64,000 bases of DNA from Cokeromyces recurvatus (taxonomy: Eukaryota > Mucoromycota > Mucoromycetes > Mucorales > Mucoraceae): positions 441,501 through 505,500 of the forward strand of contig NW_026251406.1 of NCBI RefSeq assembly GCF_025118155.1. The letters run 5' to 3'. How positions within the stretch are numbered: position 1 is the stretch's first letter; every line of letters starts with the position of its first letter. The position numbers and the translations under genes are program-made. Below, piece by piece: positions 58,279-64,000 of this stretch. The notes beneath the pieces are model-generated. The model was not told where the DNA came from. It saw only the letters and a list, made by a program, of their open reading frames with translations, and did no database searches.

Positions 58279-59589
58279 TTACATACAATTCTTGCGATGA
58301 CAACGACTATGACAACGACGACGACGAAGTTTCTTCAAATGCTTTTTAGATAAAGGAATATGAAAAGATGCTTCACTTTCAGAACTAGAGGAAGATGAAC
58401 TTTCCTTTAACTTTTCATCTTCACAATTCAAAATGTCGGATTTCTCAGAATAATGTTTGCCGTGATGTCTACCTCTACTAAAATGGTCTTTACATTTACC
58501 GAAATGGCCATTAAAGAAAGGACCACCATGAGGATGACCGAAAGGACCACCATGAGGATGACCAAAGGGACTACCATGAGGACCACCAAAGGGGCCGCCG
58601 CGTGGGCCATCAAAAGGACTATCAAAAGGACCACCATGAGGACCACCATGAGGACCACCATGAGGACCACCATGAGGACCACCATGAGGACCACCATGAG
58701 GATGACCTAAGGGACTACCATGATGACCACTAAAGGGGCCGCCGCGAGGGCCATCAAAAGGACCATCAAAAGGACCACCAAAGGGACCACCAAAGGGACC
58801 ACCAAAAGGACCACCATGATGACCGCCAAACATGAAACTTCGTGGTCTGAAAAAGAAGTCTTCTTCATCAAAGGCAGGTGAGTGATGATGGTGATGGCGT
58901 CTATGCTTCCAAAAATCTTTGCCAAATCTAGAGAATTCATCGTCATTCAAAGAGTCTTTATAATGTTTGCGACCATGGCCAAAGGGACCTCGCCATAAAC
59001 GCTCAAGACGAGAGTCAGAATCCTTTAAATCAGAGCAATAGTTATGAGACTCTTTACCATCTTCAGCAGCAGAAAGTATATCATGATTTTGATTGGAATG
59101 TAGACCTAGCTTCTTTTTTCTTTCAATTAATTCTTCCAATAATTTGAATGCTGAATCAAACTCTTTACTACTGTCATTCATTGAAATGAACCAGGCTAAG
59201 TGGCTTACCCAGCGAGCAATACGATGACTAGATTGAATCAACTCCTTATGTTCTTCGACCAGCTCACCAAGACGTTTAAATGCTGCAACAGAAGAGACAA
59301 AGACAGGTAATTTGACCTGTTCTCTAGAGCCATAAAGATGTAAACTAGCACTACTTTGACTAGGACGATGAGTCAAAAGTTGGTTTAATTGTTCCTGATT
59401 TTCTAAAGATTCGATTACCTCAGAATCATACGAAGCCTTGTAATAAAGAACTAAAGGATCTGTCAATGAATTTGTAGAAGATTGAACTACATGAACAAGG
59501 TTATCCCAAGTCAATTTATCTGAAAGAAATTTAAATTGAATAGGTTCTTTTTCAATATCAAAAGACACAACAACTGTAACAAAAGACAT
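58279..59589 (-). CDS. PB1-like protein with a His-Gly-Pro-Phe tandem repeat
   Basis: A single exon of 436 residues. Residues 1-85 look like a PB1 domain (TVVVSFDIEKEPIQFKFLSD, then DPLVLYYKASYDSEVIES). Residues 90-150 are helical (FKRLGELVEEHKELIQSSHR). From about 245 to 375 there is an imperfect repeat of GGPFGGPF, GGPHGGPH and GHPHGGPF units, coded by 12-18 bp tandem units at about 58500-58830. A Ser-rich segment and a basic Cys-containing tail (RRRRCHSRCHRKNCM) end the protein. The repeat is rich in His and Gly and could bind metal ions or phase-separate; both are inference. PB1 domains pair with other PB1 proteins, and the NoxR-like gene in this window is one such protein. No family name is assigned. 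Confidence 0.75.
   Translation of the reverse strand: MSFVTVVVSFDIEKEPIQFKFLSDKLTWDNLVHVVQSSTNSLTDPLVLYYKASYDSEVIESLENQEQLNQLLTHRPSQSSASLHLYGSREQVKLPVFVSSVAAFKRLGELVEEHKELIQSSHRIARWVSHLAWFISMNDSSKEFDSAFKLLEELIERKKKLGLHSNQNHDILSAAEDGKESHNYCSDLKDSDSRLERLWRGPFGHGRKHYKDSLNDDEFSRFGKDFWKHRRHHHHHSPAFDEEDFFFRPRSFMFGGHHGGPFGGPFGGPFGGPFDGPFDGPRGGPFSGHHGSPLGHPHGGPHGGPHGGPHGGPHGGPHGGPFDSPFDGPRGGPFGGPHGSPFGHPHGGPFGHPHGGPFFNGHFGKCKDHFSRGRHHGKHYSEKSDILNCEDEKLKESSSSSSSESEASFHIPLSKKHLKKLRRRRCHSRCHRKNCM
58500..58830. repeat. Coding minisatellite (GGPHGGPF-type units)
   Basis: Tandem units of 12 bp and multiples lie inside the PB1-like gene. Both strands stay open in some other frames because of the repeat, which explains the overlapping false open frames here. 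Confidence 0.88.
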
Positions 59590-60044
59590 TTATATTTTTT
59601 TTCAAATAAAAAAAAAAAGTATTGTATGAAAATAAATCTGTTTATACACAATATCCTCCTTTTATATACGAATATTTATATATTTTTAAACAAAAAAAAA
59701 TAAAACTTGCCAAGATATTACTGCGGTTATAAAGCGAAACAAACTTCATCATTTCTGACCGAAGTTGCGCACCTTTCATTTTAACTAAACAACAGAAAAT
59801 CATTATAGAACAGACTCTATCCGAAATAGCGCGCGGACGTTTAAATCAGAAGAATAAATCTTTATTAGATTTATTTGCAATTACTTTAACTAGATGAAAG
59901 AAGATATAATAAATAAATAAATGGATTTGGATATCTCTATCAGCAGGAATACTCATTGTATATGTTTGAAGCTATTTCTAGTGAAGACGTGATAGAGGTT
60001 TCTTTAATAAAGCTTTCTCTCGTAACTAGAAACAAAAGATGTTT
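59590..60044. other. Upstream region of the PB1-like gene
   Basis: Promoter-side sequence with a slightly GC-richer patch at 59825-59840. No gene seen. Confidence 0.4.
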
Positions 60045-60340
60045 GTAGTTATCTTTATAACAAAGTGAATAGAGATAAACTATCCTTCATTACATAATTA
60101 AAGAGATTGTTCAAATAAAGGCAAGTTTATTGTACTTTATAGTAGTATAATGTTCATTCTATACTCAGCTTTAATCATGGTTATTATATACACTGTATTA
60201 TGTAATAAGATCTCATAGTAGTAATATTATACATTGTTATTGTAGCTGGAATATTCTTGCAAAACGGTAACAGCTTAGGAAGAAAGAGTATTGAGTAAAG
60301 AGAAATACTAGAGAATGTGTCCTTCTTAATAAGCAACTTT
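60045..60340. repeat. Dispersed repeat Q, copy 2
   Basis: A diverged match to 41425-41910 in the same orientation. It shares AATAGAGATAAAC, TTACATAAT..AAAGAG, GTTCAAATAAA, TTGTACTT, TTCATTCTA and TTATGTAATAA. It lies 295-590 bp upstream of the RsfS-like gene. Confidence 0.6.
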
Positions 60341-60634
60341 TAGTTTTGTTAATGATTATTAGTCTTTTGTAATGATGTTTACCCATCTTATATATTTAGT
60401 TTTTTTAGTAAGGACATGAACGTATTTATTCTTTCAAATGTAATTAAGTTCTATCTGTTATATGCTTAATGTATGTTGTCATATTTATTATTATTTAAAT
60501 CGTTAACACTAAGTAGTGAAGAATATATGTCAAAAGTAACTAGTTACCGAACTTTTCCCAAAATAGTAATTTAAAATGATCTGCTCAAATGAAGTCACAC
60601 AAATGGGTACAAGTTTTTTTTTTTTTTGTTAAAC

Positions 60635-61528
60635 ATGTTAGCTGCATTGATTGGAAGAGGGGGGGGAGGGTACCCTTACTTTACACATATGTTTCGTATT
60701 TCAAGATTAGCTACTCAAGGCTTTAAGACAAGACTTGCTTATCGGCCCATTTTTAATTCAAAAAAAATACCTGTATCTCCCATCCATACTTTGATTTGGA
60801 AACGAAATTTTTCTTGTACAATATTTAATCCCACAAAAGACAATGAAAATAAAGATCAGCTTAAAATGGAAATAGAAGATGATCTTGAAGTTATTGATCC
60901 TCAAACTCTTAAAGAACTTTTACCTAATGACGAACTTGAAAATGAAGAAATTGATAATGAATGGTTTGTAGACCCAGAATGTGAGACGCTTACAGAAAAA
61001 GATTTCATACCTCTGTGGCAACGTCGTACTATAGGAGAGCATATGGAAGAACGTTTAGCTCTTCAAAAGACTTCAAAAGAATTAATGGAGTCAGGAAAAT
61101 TGACTGTAGAAAAATTGGGTGACTTATTAGAAGAAAGTAAAATGGATGATATTAAAATAATTAATGTGAGTGAAAAGTGTGATTGGGCAGATTACATGAT
61201 CATTGCCTCTAGTTCAAAAGGAGATAAATATTTGAGTAGTGTAGCCGAGCATGTTAATAGTGTGGTATGTATTATTATAAAAGGAGATGAAGAAAAAGAA
61301 AATTAATATATAATCTAGGTAAAGAAAGCAGTTTCAACAAATCCTGAAAAGTTAAGAATACAATCCCGTATTGAAGGCAGGGATGGAAGTTCTGGTTGGC
61401 TTTTAATTGATTTAGGACGCATCATTATTCATTTATTTACACCTGAAATGAGAAAAACATATGACTTGGAAGGTCTATGGGATTCTATTTCAACAGATCC
61501 TACACAACCACTTTCAATAAAAGAATAA
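60635..61528 (+). CDS. Mitochondrial RsfS/Atp25-type ribosome-silencing-factor protein
   Basis: Two exons (60635-61264, 61319-61528) give 279 residues. If MFRISRLATQGFKTRLAYRP (ATG at 60689) is the true start it is 261 residues; that N-terminus looks like a mitochondrial presequence. A charged middle (DELENEEIDNEWFVDPECE, PLWQRRTIGEHMEERLA) precedes the RsfS/Iojap domain: IKIINVSEKCDWADYMIIAS, then SRIEGRDGSSGWLLIDLGRI, then IIHLFTPEMRKTYDLEGLWD. RsfS proteins bind ribosomal protein L14/uL14 and keep subunits apart; in fungal mitochondria this domain is found in Atp25. The C-terminal M-domain of yeast Atp25 is not present, so this is closer to MALSU1-type proteins. A G8 run near the start makes the first codons sensitive to sequencing error. 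Confidence 0.85.
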
Positions 61529-61642
61529 TTTTTATACATATAAAAAAAAGAAAAAAAAATTATTCTATTTTATTTGTTATAAGCCTATTTATTTATTTTT
61601 TTATTTATTTTTTTCTTTTTTTTTTTTTTTTTACGAGTTTAA

Positions 61643-63263
61643 ATGACACAACAAACTAATGATGAATGGACAATTCTCGAGAAACTATTATTAACACAAG
61701 CAGTTTATAAATATGGGGAAAATATGTGGTTTCAAGTGGCACGTGTATTAAAACAACATAGTTTAATTCAGCAACAAGGAATTCAACGTTCATCTGATTT
61801 TTATAATGAAAAGGTACACTTGTCATTAAATAACTTGGTTTTATATAATCTATAAAAGTCTAAATATTTAGTTAGAATTGTTCTTTGCAATATTATTTAC
61901 TTGTCGAGAATATGGGTTCAGAAAAGTAAATCTCTTCATCATTACTTTTTTCTTTTTTTATTTTTGTTTTAATGCTTGTCCTTTTTTTTTTATACATGTA
62001 TAGACAACAAACATCTAGACATGAACTCAATAATGACATGCCTGTGGTTGTCCGGCTTGCTAGACAATTATATTTACAACGTGTAGAGGAAATAAAAAAA
62101 CGACTTGAAAGAGATCAAGAAGAATTTAACCAACTTGCTACTGAAATTTGTTCTATTAAATCAGGTCAATGGGATCAGAGATTAACCGAGCAATCAACTA
62201 TTAACGATAAATTAAACGATAACATGATATCTTTGGCAAATAATGTGAATACATACAATACTAATATTATGGATAATGATACTAACGAGTCAACAACGAT
62301 GAATGAAAAAGAAGTATATTGTATGAAACGTGCGCCAAAGGAATCAATCACATCTATATCACACGCTCTTAAAAAAACACAGCTTGATAAACCTATTCAG
62401 CAATGTGTTGAAGCACAAGTTATTTCTACCGCAATTTCTAAAGTAAATCATCTTATTGTAAATGATATCTTCAAACCATCAGCTAGCAACAAGTCAAAGA
62501 AGAATAGTTTAGATACAAATGTAATAGATCCAATAGAAACAAACAAGTCTATTAAAAAGACAATAGAGCAAGCAATACAAATACAAGAGAAGAATATATG
62601 TGAAGATGAAGAAATGTCAGAGCCAAATAAAGAAGAAAACACTGTTATAGAGAAAGAGATACAGATGCATCAAATTGAACACCAAAAGAACGAATCAAAG
62701 TCTATTTCTGACGATAAACAACGACAAGGTAAATAACAGAAGGTATTATTTTTTTTTCTTTCTTTAATCATATTAGTGTTCTTTTTTTTTTTTGTATATA
62801 AAAGAAAATATGCATACCAAGCCATTATCAAATCCCAACAATTCTCTAGAAGACGATGAACAGCAGCTGAAAAATTGGCGGAAAACTATTTATATTTTAT
62901 GGCAACAGATTGCTAATAGCAAAACTGGAACTATGTTTTTAAATCCTGTTAATAATAGAAAAGAGCCATTCTACAACAAAGTAGTAAAACGACCCTTATT
63001 TTTAAAAACAATTAAAAAGAGGATTAGAGAAGGTGTAAAGTAGTATAGACAAAGGATATTTCTAAAGTTTAACACTGATATATAATATAATATAATAGGT
63101 TATCAAAACAACGCGTGAATTCGAAAGAGATATCGTATTGATGCTGACCAACTCACTTATGTATAATAAAGAAGGAAGTGAACGATATTTGCTGACACTG
63201 AACATGTTGGAAGATGTAAGAGAACAATTTGAAATATACAATGATCTTTTTTCAAACAAATGA
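61643..63263 (+). CDS. BRD8-like bromodomain protein (NuA4-type subunit)
   Basis: Five exons (61643-61813, 61876-61925, 62004-62728, 62805-63034, 63099-63263) give 446 residues. The N-terminus is SANT-like: DEWTILEKLLLTQAVYKYGE, MWFQVARVLKQHSL, then NCSLQYYLLVENMG. A coiled coil (LQRVEEIKKRLERDQEEFNQ) follows. The middle 200 residues are polar and poorly conserved. The C-terminus is a bromodomain: WRKTIYILWQQIANSKTG, FLNPVNNRKEPFYNKVVKRP, then FERDIVLMLTNSLMYNKEG with the acetyl-lysine-reading Asn. A SANT-like start plus a C-terminal bromodomain is the BRD8 layout in NuA4/TIP60 acetyltransferase complexes. The assignment is by architecture. Confidence 0.82.
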
Positions 63264-64000
63264 GAAACATTTTCAATAAAAAGAGAATTTGAAATTCCTA
63301 GAAAAAGGAATTTTATAGAATTTATTATTAGAGACTACGTTATGCAAAAAAAAAAAAAGGTCTTAATAAGTGTAGATGCAGCACTTGTAAAGAAAAGAAA
63401 AGGAGCCGAGTGATGTGTATCCTCTAACAGTCTTTGAGAGCAGCCTTTGAAACCCCTCTCTCCCTTTCTCGCTCTTTTATTATGAACATATTGTTAGATT
63501 GCCGTTCAATCCTTTTGTCTACTTTAAAATACTCACTCACTTTTGTTACTGTTTGGTTGATACACACTTCAACTGCTTATTCTAAGACTATCATGTTTTA
63601 ATTCTATTTCTGTATAACACACTCTATGTATAAGGCTATATGGAAAAGAAGAGGAGTTACTACATCCATCATCATCATTATTATTGCTGCTGGTACTATT
63701 ATCAAGAGTATTCAGATCTTACGAATAATAGAATTTTTAATACTTTAGAAATTATGTTATACATGATATAATTAAATGCGTATATATTTCTTAGAAAAAA
63801 AATAAGCTGCCCATTGGGGTTTTTCTAATTTATTTGAAGAAACATTATATCAACTTGTAGCATTTTTTTTGGTTATATTGTTTATTGAACTGGTGGGCAA
63901 TATATTTCAAATAAGAAAAAAAAAAACCTTTGGAAACATGTGACTGTCGACAATGCGTATTTCAAAAAAATTGAAAAAAAGAAGTAAACATTGTATTTTT
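63264..64000. other. Right-edge intergenic region
   Basis: AT-rich 3' flank of the bromodomain gene, with a poly-A at 63345-63358 and a (CAT)n patch near 63664-63680. Nothing coding is recognised up to the window edge. Confidence 0.4.

Noticed and set aside
58453..58946. Three overlapping Met/Thr- or Val-rich open frames
   Set aside because: They are alternate frames of the coding minisatellite in the PB1-like gene.

Overview
This window is a piece of a very AT-rich fungal genome. Short GT-AG introns (roughly 50-150 bp), many of them filled with homopolymers, interrupt most genes. The gene set fits an early-diverging filamentous fungus, most likely Mucoromycotina/Mucorales. It includes a CotH-type kinase-fold protein, a Cyc8/Ssn6 corepressor, a fungal EI24/RRT8-type membrane protein, a NoxR-like TPR-PB1 protein and a PX-containing AGC kinase. 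The species call is an inference. No tRNA, rRNA, CRISPR array or prokaryotic operon structure was seen.

Layout, left to right. 0.3-14.4 kb is a dense gene block: EI24-family membrane protein (+), Cyc8/Ssn6 corepressor (-), RNA polymerase subunit Rpb6 (-), a small His-rich protein (-), prolidase (+), an acidic repeat protein (+), Tim16/Pam16 (+), a VAMP7-type longin R-SNARE (-) and a CotH-like secreted protein (-). 14.4-22.2 kb is gene-poor. It holds a minus-strand relic that reads like the C-terminal part of a TnpB/Fanzor-type protein, very long T runs, and a complete Tc1/mariner-IS630 transposon with 79-bp inverted repeats, a TA duplication and an open transposase. 22.2-33.0 kb carries an amino-acid transporter, a 19-exon DHX29-like helicase and a PX-AGC kinase, all on +. 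33.0-36.4 kb is empty of recognisable genes. 36.4-39.7 kb has the NoxR-like gene (+) and a small cysteine-rich secreted protein (-).

39.7-46.4 kb is a graveyard of mobile DNA. It contains a broken second IS630-like transposase, a broken gene resembling a serine recombinase that lies between two direct repeats, a second TnpB/Fanzor-like relic, and repeats related to one another and to a copy near 60 kb. 46.4-64 kb returns to genes: a one-pass membrane protein (-), a secreted beta-helix protein (+), an aldo/keto reductase (-) divergent from RNase P/MRP subunit Pop5 (+), a PA-TM-RING ubiquitin ligase (+) convergent with an Sds3-family Sin3/HDAC subunit (-), a Ser-rich protein (-), a PB1 protein with a His-Gly-Pro repeat (-), a RsfS/Atp25-type mitochondrial ribosome factor (+) and a BRD8-like bromodomain protein (+).

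The genes do not form one pathway. Functionally they are a typical mixture of transcription/chromatin (Cyc8, Rpb6, Sds3, BRD8-like), RNA and translation (DHX29-like, Pop5, RsfS-like), trafficking and import (VAMP7, Tim16) and secreted or surface proteins (CotH, cysteine-rich protein, beta-helix protein). Exon boundaries were placed by hand from GT-AG sites and reading frame, and could be off by a base or a codon. The most unusual material is the serine-recombinase-like pseudogene in its repeat frame, the two TnpB/Fanzor-like relics and the apparently intact IS630/Tc1 element.
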